Shown piece after piece: positions 25,691 to 32,644 of a DNA stretch of 35,981 bases. Location of the stretch: NCBI GenBank assembly GCA_902363875.1, contig CABJBO010000023.1, positions 1 through 35,981 of the forward strand. The letters run 5' to 3'. This stretch comes from Coriobacteriaceae bacterium. Lineage in GTDB: Bacteria > Actinomycetota > Coriobacteriia > Coriobacteriales > Coriobacteriaceae. The translations under genes and the position numbers were made by a program. The notes beneath the pieces are model-generated. The model ran no database searches and was not told the DNA's origin. It was given only the letters and a program-made list of their open reading frames with translations. The stretch's first letter is position 1, and each line of letters starts with the position of its first letter.

Positions 25691-27196
25691 CTATTGGGGA
25701 AGCTCAATTTCGTCTTCCGACGGGATGCGGAAGTAGGTCTCGGTCCAGCCGGTGAGCTTGTGCTCGAGCTCGCGGGTGATGGCGCCATCGAGCATGCGCC
25801 AGGTCCAGTTGCCGCCCATGGTGGCGGGAGTGTTGATGCGCGCCTCGTTGCCCAGGTTGAGCAGGTCCTGCATGGTGTAGATGCAGGTATCGCTTACGCT
25901 GGCGGCGATGGCGCGGTTGAGTGCATCGGCCATGGGCTCGCCTGCCTGCTGGTGGGTGTACAGGGCCGCCTGCTCGCGCTGACGCGGGGTGGCCGTTCCC
26001 TCAAACCAACCGCGCGCCGTCTCGTTGTCGTGTGTGCCCACATAGGCGACGGTGTTGGCAATGTAGTTGTGCGGCAGGTAGTACGAGTTGGTGCCCTCAA
26101 AGGCGAACTGCAAGATCTTCATGCCGGGGAAGCCCGAGTTGTCGCGCATGTCGATGACGCCGGGGGTGAGGAAGCCCAGGTCTTCGGCGATGATGGGCAG
26201 CGTGCCGAGCTTTTCCTCGAGCGTCTTGAAGAACTTGAGGCCGGGGCCCTGCGTCCACGAACCGTAGGACGAATCGGGTGAGGAGAACGGCACCTCCCAA
26301 TAGGCCTCGAAGCCGCGGAAGTGATCCAGGCGGATGACATCGTACATGTCGAGGGCGGCGCGGATACGGCCCTCCCACCAGGAGAAACCGTCGGCTTCCA
26401 TGGCGTCCCAGTCGTAGATGGGATTGCCCCAGTACTGGCCGGTGGCCGAGAACTGGTCGGGCGGCGTGCCGGCGACACTCACAGGATTACCGGCGGCGTC
26501 GATCTTAAAGAGCTCGGGCGTGGCCCACATCTCGACGGAGTCGCGCGAGACATAGATGGGCAGGTCGCCGATGATGAGGATATCGCGCTCGTTGGCATAG
26601 GCCTTGAGGCGGCTCCACTGACGATTGAAGAAGTACTGCGTCATCTGGTGGTAGAGCATGCGCGCGGGATGGGCGGCGCAGACCTTGGCAGAAGCCTCGC
26701 CGCGGGTACGGAGCTCTGCGGGCCACTCCCAAAAGGCCTTGAGACCGCACTCCTCCTTGACGGTCATGAACTCGCAGTAGGGGATGAGCCAGTCTTCGTT
26801 TGCTTGGACAAAGTCGTCGAAGTCGGCCGGCTTGTCGGCGGCAAAGCGCTCGGCGGCGCGGTCGAGAATCTGACGACGGCCACCAAAGATGGCACCATAG
26901 TCGACATTGCTGGGGTCGGAGCCCAGGTACACGCCGTCGATATCGCACTGCTCCAGATAGCCGGCCTCGATAAGCTCGGCAAAGTCGATGAAATTGGGGT
27001 TGCCCGCACGGGCCGAGAACGACTGATAGGGCGAGTCGCCATAGCTCGTTGTCGTAAGGGGGAGAATCTGCCAGTAATGTTGTTTGCACGAGGCGAGGAA
27101 ATCGACAAAGTCATAGGCGTTCCAGCCAAAGCCGCCGATACCGTAAGGTCCGGGCAATGACGAAACGGGCATCAGAACGCCGCTTGCACGCTCCAT
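25691..27196 (-). CDS. malQ: 4-alpha-glucanotransferase (amylomaltase)
   Basis: A GH77 enzyme that moves glucan segments between maltodextrins, releasing glucose and making longer chains for phosphorylase. The family start MERASGVLMPVSSLPGPYGIG is plain. Catalytic landmarks follow: IRLDHFRGFEAYWEVP (nucleophile Asp), IIAEDLGFLTP (acid/base Glu), and YVGTHDNETARGW (third acidic residue). The frame stays open to 27268, but a -10 box at 27282-27287 would leave almost no leader there. ATG 27196, with an upstream AAAGGACGGTGAG, matches where the family begins. Length is then 501 aa, typical for bacterial amylomaltase. 128 nt separate it from glgP; the two are probably co-transcribed. Confidence 0.94.
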   Translation of the reverse strand: MERASGVLMPVSSLPGPYGIGGFGWNAYDFVDFLASCKQHYWQILPLTTTSYGDSPYQSFSARAGNPNFIDFAELIEAGYLEQCDIDGVYLGSDPSNVDYGAIFGGRRQILDRAAERFAADKPADFDDFVQANEDWLIPYCEFMTVKEECGLKAFWEWPAELRTRGEASAKVCAAHPARMLYHQMTQYFFNRQWSRLKAYANERDILIIGDLPIYVSRDSVEMWATPELFKIDAAGNPVSVAGTPPDQFSATGQYWGNPIYDWDAMEADGFSWWEGRIRAALDMYDVIRLDHFRGFEAYWEVPFSSPDSSYGSWTQGPGLKFFKTLEEKLGTLPIIAEDLGFLTPGVIDMRDNSGFPGMKILQFAFEGTNSYYLPHNYIANTVAYVGTHDNETARGWFEGTATPRQREQAALYTHQQAGEPMADALNRAIAASVSDTCIYTMQDLLNLGNEARINTPATMGGNWTWRMLDGAITRELEHKLTGWTETYFRIPSEDEIELPQ

Positions 27197-27281
27197 GGAT
27201 GCACTCACCGTCCTTTTGAATAAGGGGCTGCGCCGTAGATGGATAGACGGCTCGTCCCGAGTTTCCATTGCTATTGTCCCT

Positions 27282-27306
27282 ATTGTAGAACATGTTGTTT
27301 AAACAT
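27282..27306 (-). promoter_or_regulatory. malQ promoter with overlapping operator
   Basis: On the minus strand TACAAT (27282-27287) is a good -10 box. Immediately upstream lies TTGTTTAAACAT (27295-27306), differing from the shared palindrome at one position. It sits inside a longer inverted repeat ACATGTT-GTTTA-AACATGT (about 27290-27308). The palindrome would cover the -10/-35 spacer, as expected for repression. No good -35 box is seen. Confidence 0.6.
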
Positions 27307-27511
27307 GTATAGAGAGAATGAAAAAGTTGCCGACTTTCGGTGAATGGTAGTGCGCCATAGACGATATGAGTTGAACATTGGGAGCTCCTCCCCTTGCGGC
27401 TCTTTTGTGGGTCGGGCGACAATGGTCGTCGTCATTAAAGACCGGCTGCCAGCCAGGTTGCAACAATGCAAGAAGGGTTCACATTCAGTTGGCCGTTGAC
27501 ACAAACAATCG

Positions 27512-27778
27512 CGCGAAGACCTCGTCTTCTTCGGTAAGTCCAGGCGCGGCAAGACGCGCATGGCAGTCGCCCTCACGATGCGCGCGGTCGCCGCGGACAT
27601 GTCGGTCAGGTTCTGGCAGACCGCGCAGCTGGTTCTCGAGCTCGGCAACGCGAAGCGCAAGGGAACGCTGTCGAAACTGTTGAACGACGTGTCGCCCGCG
27701 AGGCTGCTCGTGCTCGACGAGTTCGTCTACGTCCCCTGCGACGTAGACGGTGCGAGGGTTCTCTACCAGGTCATTTCC
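27512..27778 (+). pseudogene. IstB (IS21-type helper ATPase) fragment
   Basis: An open stretch encodes about 89 residues resembling the middle of IstB. It has a P-loop FFGKSRRGKTRMAVAL, VRFWQTAQLVLEL, then Walker B ARLLVLDEFVYVPCD and ending GARVLYQVIS, where IstB proteins have GA-LLFQVIS. The N-terminal ~90 and C-terminal ~60 residues are missing. The match stops abruptly where the IS110 fragment begins, so this is a truncated relic. Confidence 0.75.
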
Positions 27779-28140
27779 GTCCATGTAGTGCTCGTAGGCC
27801 GCGGCGTCGTCGGGCTCGTCGAAGGAGAGGGACTCCGTCCAGTCCCAGTAGGCCCCCGTCCAGGCGCCCCTGCGCCTGCCGGCCGGCGTCGTCTCGTCGA
27901 AGACGAGGCCGTGGCGCAGCAGGAACTTCGACATCCGCTGCTTGGCGTGTTGCAGGTCGTCGCGCGCGTCCTCGAGGGCGCTCGTCGGGGACCCACACCT
28001 CGACGACGTTGCGGCGCGCCAGCATGCGTGCCAGCCACTCGGCGTGCGGCGGTCGTTCTTGCGGCCGCGGTCGGCCGCGGGCCGGTGCATCTTCGGGACC
28101 GCCCCGACGACGCAGCCGAGGCCGAGGGCCCGCAGCGCGC
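27779..28140 (-). pseudogene. IS110-family transposase fragment, frameshifted
   Basis: On the minus strand, pieces typical of IS110 transposases occur in two frames. VGAVPKMHRPAADRGRKNDRR lies in one, EWLARMLARRNVVEVWVPDE in another. ALEDARDDLQHAKQRMSKFLLRHGLVF and WTGAYWDWTESLSFDEP follow in the first frame. At least two frameshifts are needed to join them, and both the DEDD N-terminus and the C-terminal Ser domain are missing. Non-functional. Confidence 0.72.
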
Positions 28141-28225
28141 GGCCGCGGTTGATGGTACGACCATTGTCGCCCGACCCACGAGAGAGCTGCAAGGGGAGAG
28201 GCCCCAATGTTCAACTCATATCGTC

Positions 28226-28479
28226 TGTTGTGCCAGAGTCGCTCGGGAAAGCGCGACCGACGCAGCGCGCTGTTTTCCAGTCACATCCAGTTCGGGTTGA
28301 TTTCAGCATGCGATAAGAAACTGGATTTGAATTTCGACTCGAAAGATGGGCAATGCTGATGAGAAACGCTTGGAGTTCGGGATTGCGCGGCGTGAAGCGA
28401 CCCTCTTCTTATCGAGTTCGTTACAATGTAGGAAAAACAGTAAGTAAGAAGACCTCTGATTGCTTTAGGAGGAGCTGTG
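28226..28479. other. Gap between the mobile relic and the DUF2975 gene
   Basis: No gene recognised. TACAAT (28422-28427) before GTAGG is a possible -10 box for the DUF2975-XRE pair, 52 nt before the start codon. No clear -35 box pairs with it. Confidence 0.4.
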
Positions 28480-29016
28480 GTGAATAGCGCCCAGAAGATC
28501 GATAAGTCCATCCAGAAGATGATGACTCTCGGAAGAAGGCTTGGGATTCTGTTTACGGCGCTGTTTATAGCGGTGTGTTGCTGTTCGGTGGTGGTGGTTA
28601 TTTCCATTGGGCTTATGGCTGCTCAAGGAAACCTATATGATCCATCAAAGACGGTTTCCGTAGTGGTTCCTTTGATGTATCTTCTGATTTCCGGAGGGGC
28701 CACATGGACCCTGCGGGGAATCAGCATGGACATGGCTCATGGCGAATCGCCCTTTACCCTTTCGCATGCTCGAAGAATCTCGATTATCGGGTGGCTGTTT
28801 GTTGCAGCGGCAATAGGTGACCTCTTGTTTTCTCCGGGGTTTCTTTCGATAGTGATTGGCCCCTTCGACTTGCTGGGGAACGCCTATTCGATGTTTGAAA
28901 ACCTGGCCCTGCCCATAGATATTGGTGCTGTGCTGGGGGCCGTTTGCTGCTTCTCGATTTCTGCGATATGGCGCTACGGAGCTCTGCTTCAAGACCAGAC
29001 CGAGGATTTGGTGTGA
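28480..29016 (+). CDS. DUF2975-type membrane protein
   Basis: A 178-residue protein with four hydrophobic segments (about residues 20-45, 60-75, 100-125 and 140-165). A short amphipathic N-terminus holds KIDKSIQKMMTLGRRLG. The layout, with WTLRGISMDMAHGESPFTLSHARRI between segments 2 and 3, matches DUF2975 proteins, which are often coded beside a small XRE regulator, as here. Function is unknown; a role in sensing or self-protection is a guess. Two adjacent GTG codons exist; the second (28480) is better spaced from AGGAGGAG (28468-28474). Next gene starts 8 nt after the stop. Confidence 0.65.
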   Translation: MNSAQKIDKSIQKMMTLGRRLGILFTALFIAVCCCSVVVVISIGLMAAQGNLYDPSKTVSVVVPLMYLLISGGATWTLRGISMDMAHGESPFTLSHARRISIIGWLFVAAAIGDLLFSPGFLSIVIGPFDLLGNAYSMFENLALPIDIGAVLGAVCCFSISAIWRYGALLQDQTEDLV

Positions 29017-29024
29017 GGGGCGGC

Positions 29025-29354
29025 ATGGACTATCTGATTATTGAGCTTGAAAGCTTATTGCTTCGACGCGGAAAGACGAGTACGGATATCATTCGGGCGA
29101 CCGGGCACACACCGGCAAGTATCTCAAAAATACGAAATGGCAAGGTGAAGGCAATTAGGTTAAAGACATTGCTGGATATTTGCGTAGAGCTTGATTGCCA
29201 GCCTGGCGATCTTATTAAGCGCGTCAACGAAAGAGAACTTGAGGAACTGGCGACGCGGCGCGCCCGCAACGCGCTGAGCAGGGCGACCGCGACGGGTGAT
29301 GACCCGGTCCTGGAGTCAGATCATGTTTACGTGGTCGATCTTAGAGACGACTGA
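29025..29354 (+). CDS. Small XRE/Cro-type helix-turn-helix regulator
   Basis: 109 residues. Positions ~1-65 form an HTH of the YozG/Cro type: LESLLLRRGKTSTDIIRATGHTPASISKIRNGKVKAIRLKTLLDICVELDCQPGDLI, where the recognition helix is near SISKIRNGK. The tail is charged. ATG 29025 follows GAGGGGCGG; the longer upstream frame overlaps DUF2975 and is not needed. The pair DUF2975-XRE sits just before the peptide gene cluster and could control it through the inverted repeat at 29551-29586, but that link is inference. Confidence 0.8.
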   Translation: MDYLIIELESLLLRRGKTSTDIIRATGHTPASISKIRNGKVKAIRLKTLLDICVELDCQPGDLIKRVNERELEELATRRARNALSRATATGDDPVLESDHVYVVDLRDD

Positions 29355-29385
29355 GGCTGGAGAATAAAAAAGTATTGAGCAGGTG

Positions 29386-29420
29386 CAGCCCGTGAAAACA
29401 ACGGTTTTCACGGGCTGTTC
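29386..29420 (+). terminator. Terminator after the XRE gene
   Basis: CAGCCCGTGAAAAC (29386-29399) pairs with GTTTTCACGGGCTG (29404-29417) over a 4-nt loop. The T run after it is poor (TTC ATTC), but the stem is 14 bp and perfect. Confidence 0.75.
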
Positions 29421-29537
29421 ATTCAACGTCCTGCAGTGGCCTGTATTTCTCGCCGCGTCACTGGGGAACGAGAGAGTCATTTCCTGTGCTGGATGCAGGG
29501 GGGTGCTTACCTTGTGTAATATATAAATAAGCTTATA

Positions 29538-29566
29538 TTGAAATATGATACATATCGAATTAGAAT
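29538..29566 (+). promoter_or_regulatory. Promoter of the precursor-peptide operon
   Basis: TTGAAA (29538-29543), exactly 17 nt, TAGAAT (29561-29566) in a very AT-rich stretch: the best promoter in the window. The precursor ATG lies 39 nt past the -10 box. Upstream, ATAAGCTTAT (about 29527-29536) is a perfect palindrome. Confidence 0.8.
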
Positions 29567-29586
29567 AACATTATCAATTCGGTATG
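29551..29586. promoter_or_regulatory. Inverted repeat across the -10 box (candidate operator)
   Basis: CATATCGAATT (29551-29561) and AATTCGGTATG (29576-29586) are complementary over 11 bp with one mismatch, and enclose the -10 box and start-site region. The position fits a repressor site. Confidence 0.5.
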
Positions 29587-29604
29587 CAAGGAAAGGAGGG
29601 AGAG

Positions 29605-29724
29605 ATGGATTGGATTAACGAGCCGGAGGAAGGCGTTGCACCCGCGTGCGGCAACTGCTTCTTCTACGCGCACGGGGGATGCACGAAGAGGTGCCCCAAT
29701 CAGTCCTGCACGTTCCGTTTCTAG
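29605..29724 (+). CDS. Cys-rich precursor peptide A (39 aa)
   Basis: A 39-residue peptide too short for routine gene calling. It opens MDWINEPEEG, has cysteines at 15, 18, 26, 30 and 35 (C-x2-C-x7-C-x3-C-x4-C), holds NCFFYAHG at 17-24 and ends CTFRF. GAAAGGAGGG is 4-5 nt before the ATG. Peptide B downstream shares 23 of 39 residues, including all cysteines, so selection acts on the protein. With a radical SAM/SPASM maturase and exporters behind it, it is best read as a RiPP substrate: residues ~1-13 leader-like, ~14-39 core. Cys residues would be thioether donors. It recalls short Cys-rich substrates of CcpM-type maturases, without a proven match. Confidence 0.85.
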   Translation: MDWINEPEEGVAPACGNCFFYAHGGCTKRCPNQSCTFRF

Positions 29725-29733
29725 GGGGCAGAG

Positions 29734-29769
29734 ATGAACTGGCTTTCTACCGCGAAAGGAGGGGAATGA
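29734..29769 (+). CDS. 11-codon frame MNWLSTAKGGE between the two precursors
   Basis: It starts MNWL, echoing MDWI and MEWI of the two precursors, behind AGGGGGCAGAG, and ends one base before the ATG of precursor B. The ribosome site of precursor B lies inside it. It may be the stump of a third precursor, a translational coupler, or chance. Confidence 0.35.
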   Translation: MNWLSTAKGGE

Positions 29770-29770
29770 A

Positions 29771-29890
29771 ATGGAATGGATTACCGAGCCGTCAGCCGGG
29801 GCTGAGCCCATGTGCAGCAATTGCTTCTTTTACGCGCACGGCAGCTGCAGCACCAAGTGTTCTTCACAGGAGTGCACTATCCGCTTTTAG
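29771..29890 (+). CDS. Cys-rich precursor peptide B (39 aa)
   Basis: A paralogue of precursor A with identical length and identical cysteine positions (15, 18, 26, 30, 35). It opens MEWITEPSAG, keeps NCFFYAHG at 17-24 and ends CTIRF. The ribosome site AAAGGAGGGG is 6 nt before the ATG. Variable residues cluster at 8-14, 25-34 and 37, as in two-peptide or diversified bacteriocins. Stop is followed at once by a small hairpin and a perfect palindrome, which may keep precursor mRNA in excess over the downstream genes. Confidence 0.85.
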   Translation: MEWITEPSAGAEPMCSNCFFYAHGSCSTKCSSQECTIRF

Positions 29891-29916
29891 CGGATAGCGC
29901 ACGCCGTACGGCGTGC
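29879..29916 (+). promoter_or_regulatory. Tandem hairpins after the precursor genes
   Basis: ATCCGC-TTTTA-GCGGAT (29879-29895) includes the end of precursor B. It is followed by the 18-bp perfect palindrome GCACGCCGTACGGCGTGC (29899-29916). No T run follows, so partial read-through or mRNA protection is likely. Confidence 0.6.
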
Positions 29917-30055
29917 ACAGACTGTTCAAAGATATTTTGGCCAGCAGCGCCTGAGGGGCGATGTGGCATTGCAATATGGGGGGCGAACCGACGTTACCTA
30001 TAACCCCGCACAATTGCCATGTCGTCCCTTTTTATTGACGGGGAGGATGTCGTCC

Positions 30056-30975
30056 ATGCGGGAAGTCCCAGTTGAATTGCGTGCCATATCCAAGAGATAT
30101 GGCGGGTTTGAAGCGGTTAAATCAGTCTCGTTCTCTTTAATGGAAGGCGAGCTGTGTGCACTCATTGGGGAGAATGGTGCCGGCAAGAGCACGTTAATTC
30201 GATTGATCACGGGGCTTTCGGAGCCATCGTCAGGAACGATCTCGATGTTTGGGCAAACCGGGAGACGTGAAATACGGAGCTGCAGGGAAAGGCTGGGTTA
30301 TATGCCCGACCTCAATGCTTCGTATCCTAATCTGACCGCGCGAGACAACTTGGTCGTTCGCTGTATTGAGTGGGGCCTCCCACCGATCGTTCCATCGACG
30401 GTGTGTTATCAACCGTCGGTTTGGGGGAGGCCGGCGGGAAGAAAGTGAAGAACTTCTCAATGGGAATGAGGAGGCGTCTCGATCTGGCCATAGCGTTGCT
30501 GGGCGATCCGGAGCTGTTGATCCTGGACGAGCCGACAAACGGCCTGGATCCGATGGGGATAGTCGAAGTAAGAAAAATCCTTACGCATCTTAACAAAGAT
30601 CAAGGTAAAACGATTCTCGTATCCAGCCACAATCTTGAGGAGATGCACAAGCTGGCAACTGATTACCTCTTCATAAGTCATGGTCGCCTCATTCGAAGGA
30701 TGACCGCACCTCAGCTGGAAAAGTCATGCCGCGGTGGTTTCGTGTTGCATGTGGACGATCTGGAGCGAACGAGATCGGTTCTCGGAGATGAGACCTCACA
30801 TTCTTTTCTGCCGGACGGCAGCGTCCTTATGCGCTATGAGGAGAAAAAGGAAGGGCGGGGCATTGCAATCGAAGCGCTCTCGACCGCAGGTGTGAGGGTT
30901 GCGGAGGCGTATTCTCATAGGAAGAGCCTTGAGGAGTTTTATTCGGAGCTCATCGGTCGAGAGAGCGAGCTGTGA
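30056..30975 (+). CDS. ABC transporter ATPase (BcrA/LanF-like), two frames
   Basis: The ATPase of an efflux or immunity-type ABC transporter, split by one frame change. The first frame runs from ATG 30056 (GGGGAGG nine nt upstream): ELRAISKRYGGFEAVKSVSF, Walker A IGENGAGKST, then YMPDLNASYPNLTARDNL. Homology leaves this frame near 30375-30385. The second frame, to 30975, continues VGLGEAGGKKVKNFSMGMRRRLDLAIAL, Walker B LLILDEPTNGLDP, and H-loop SSHNLEEM. The first frame alone stops at 30448. A backward slip of one base at CTCCCACC (30377-30384) would restore one protein. This could be a disabling deletion, programmed slippage or a sequence error. The end overlaps the next permease by TGATG. 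Confidence 0.75.
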
Positions 30976-31793
30976 TGAAACGCGAGTTCATCTCAGCTTT
31001 TCGGAGCGAGGTATGGTTGCTCGCCAGGCACCCGGCGACCGCTCTGATGATTGCGCTTGCGGCTGTGCTGTATGTGGTTGCGGCTGCGACTTCGTCTGAG
31101 GTGCTGATCATGGTCGCCGGTGATGACCCGTATACGCTTGGAGGGGCTATAGGTTTTATTGGAAACCTAGTGGATGCAGGGGACGTTTTGGGCTCTGTTG
31201 CCCGGACGTCTTTTGCGTCTACAGTGGTCTGGATTCCGGTGACGATTCTCTACGCGGTTTACGCTACGTCGAGAGACTTTGAATCCGTGGCTTACGCCGT
31301 ATCGAGATCGCGAGGGGTGTCGCAGGCGGCGATTGTGATCACGAAGCTGTTGGTGAACTGCACTCTGGTCGGTGCCGTGTATCTTCTTTCTACGACTGCG
31401 CTGTATTTAACCAAGATGGCCCAATGGGACGTTGGGGCCTCGTGCTCAGGGTTTGCCCAATTTGTATCGATTGCGCTGATGATCGCGCTGCTGCTCATTT
31501 CGATGTACGCCGCTACCTTCGCCCTGTATTTGCTCACGAGGAGTGTGGTGGCGAGCAGCGTCGTTGCAATAGCGGTTTCGACATTTGTGATGGTGTGGTT
31601 CCCAAGTACATACGGAAGCGGTCAGCCCAGCTTGCTGCTCATGCTCTCGCCCGTGTATTACCTGATGAACCTGTGTTCCCTGAGTATGCAGAATGTTGGT
31701 GTAATTCAGGTTTTGCTGTATGCGGGCGGCACTGTGCTTGTGTCGGTTGGAGTTGCGCTCGTCTCGCTATTTGTAAGGACGGCGGTTCGATGA
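30975..31793 (+). CDS. ABC-2 type permease subunit 1
   Basis: A 272-residue membrane protein with six hydrophobic segments, the first at ~20-45 and the last near the C-terminus (VLVSVGVALVSLFV). The segment order and the small loop ATSRDFESVAYAVSRSRGVSQAAIVITKLLVN between segments 2 and 3 match ABC-2 transporters of bacteriocin-immunity type. It starts at ATG 30975, overlapping the ATPase stop. It is followed by a second permease with an ATGA overlap, so ATPase and both permeases form one translational unit. Probably expels the mature peptide from the producer; inferred from context. Confidence 0.75.
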   Translation: MKREFISAFRSEVWLLARHPATALMIALAAVLYVVAAATSSEVLIMVAGDDPYTLGGAIGFIGNLVDAGDVLGSVARTSFASTVVWIPVTILYAVYATSRDFESVAYAVSRSRGVSQAAIVITKLLVNCTLVGAVYLLSTTALYLTKMAQWDVGASCSGFAQFVSIALMIALLLISMYAATFALYLLTRSVVASSVVAIAVSTFVMVWFPSTYGSGQPSLLLMLSPVYYLMNLCSLSMQNVGVIQVLLYAGGTVLVSVGVALVSLFVRTAVR

Positions 31794-32578
31794 ATCTTGG
31801 GATGTCGGTCAGGGCGGAACTGTTCCGTGCAAGGAGAATGAAACTCGCCGTGATAATAGCGCTGATGTATTTGGGCATCGCGGGGATTTATGTGTTTGCC
31901 GGGTCCGGCGCATGGGTCTCCGCAGGGGGAGAGGGCCAGTTCTTTGGCTTTTCCGCCGATCCGGGCTATCTTTTCTCGATAGGGGTTGGGCCAACGGGTA
32001 TCTCTTCCTGGCTAAGTGTCGTCTCCATGGCGCATACGGTGTTCTTCCCAATCGTCTCTGTTGTTGTGGCGGGGACGCTATTCGGTGATGCGACGAGCGT
32101 GTCGGCAAGGGGAGTTTCGATTGCTCGGGGCTTCCGCAGCTGGCAGCTGTTTGCGGCAAAGACATTGGCTTGCGAAGTGTATACGCTGTGCCCCTACATC
32201 GTGTTTACTCTCGGTGTCGCTGCGGTCTTTGCCGTGTGCTCCGGAAGCGGTCTAGACAGCCTTACGGTTGGTAATGTGACCTCGGCACTCCTGTCGAATA
32301 TCGTTATAGACGCCGCTTATACGCTGATGGTTGCGGTTGCATATGAGGTGTTCAGGATCAGATCTCTTGTGTCGGGAGCCTTGCTGGTCGCAACGTTCGC
32401 GGGCCTTGTTATCGCGATGAGTTTCCCAACCGTTTTACCCCCGGTTCACATGGCTTATTGGATGAGGGCGTGCGGGGCTGCCGGCGGGACGGTCCTGATG
32501 GCTGCATGCGGCCATGCGGTCATCGTGTCGCTCGCATGTCTATTGCTGCTTTCGTGCAGTTTTTATCGAAGAAGGTAG
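31790..32578 (+). CDS. ABC-2 type permease subunit 2
   Basis: A 262-residue membrane protein with about six hydrophobic stretches, beginning MNLGMSVRAELFRARRMKLAVIIALMYLGIAGIYVFAG. The loop VSARGVSIARGFRSWQLFAAKTLACEVYTLCPYIVF is the counterpart of the loop in the first permease (short basic loop, then KTLA/KLLV). The first codon overlaps the preceding stop (ATGA). The two permeases resemble LanE/LanG pairs in arrangement only; individual sequence identity to those families cannot be shown here. Confidence 0.7.
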   Translation: MNLGMSVRAELFRARRMKLAVIIALMYLGIAGIYVFAGSGAWVSAGGEGQFFGFSADPGYLFSIGVGPTGISSWLSVVSMAHTVFFPIVSVVVAGTLFGDATSVSARGVSIARGFRSWQLFAAKTLACEVYTLCPYIVFTLGVAAVFAVCSGSGLDSLTVGNVTSALLSNIVIDAAYTLMVAVAYEVFRIRSLVSGALLVATFAGLVIAMSFPTVLPPVHMAYWMRACGAAGGTVLMAACGHAVIVSLACLLLLSCSFYRRR

Positions 32579-32644
32579 TGCGCTGGCGTATGCGCAGCGT
32601 CTGAGGGTCGATATGGATTTGGTTGGAAATGGAGATGGTGCGAA

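Larger units (their letters stand above)
27360..28225. mobile_element. Decayed composite mobile element with about 70-bp inverted ends
   Basis: 27360-27429 and 28157-28225 are imperfect reverse complements over their whole length, beginning GACGATATGAGTTGAACATTGGG and carrying GTGGGTCGGGCGACAATGGTCGT at the inner ends. Between them lie fragments of two unrelated insertion sequences in opposite orientation, meeting at about 27778. No intact transposase remains. The element marks the left edge of the accessory island. Confidence 0.75.

Noticed and set aside
27485..28207. 240-residue minus-strand gene
   Set aside because: It joins an antisense of the IstB fragment to a frameshifted IS110 piece; not an intact protein.
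29646..30003. Overlapping frames of 83 and 63 residues across the precursor genes
   Set aside because: They are other-frame readings of the two precursor genes, without ribosome sites, and overlap the better supported 39-mers.
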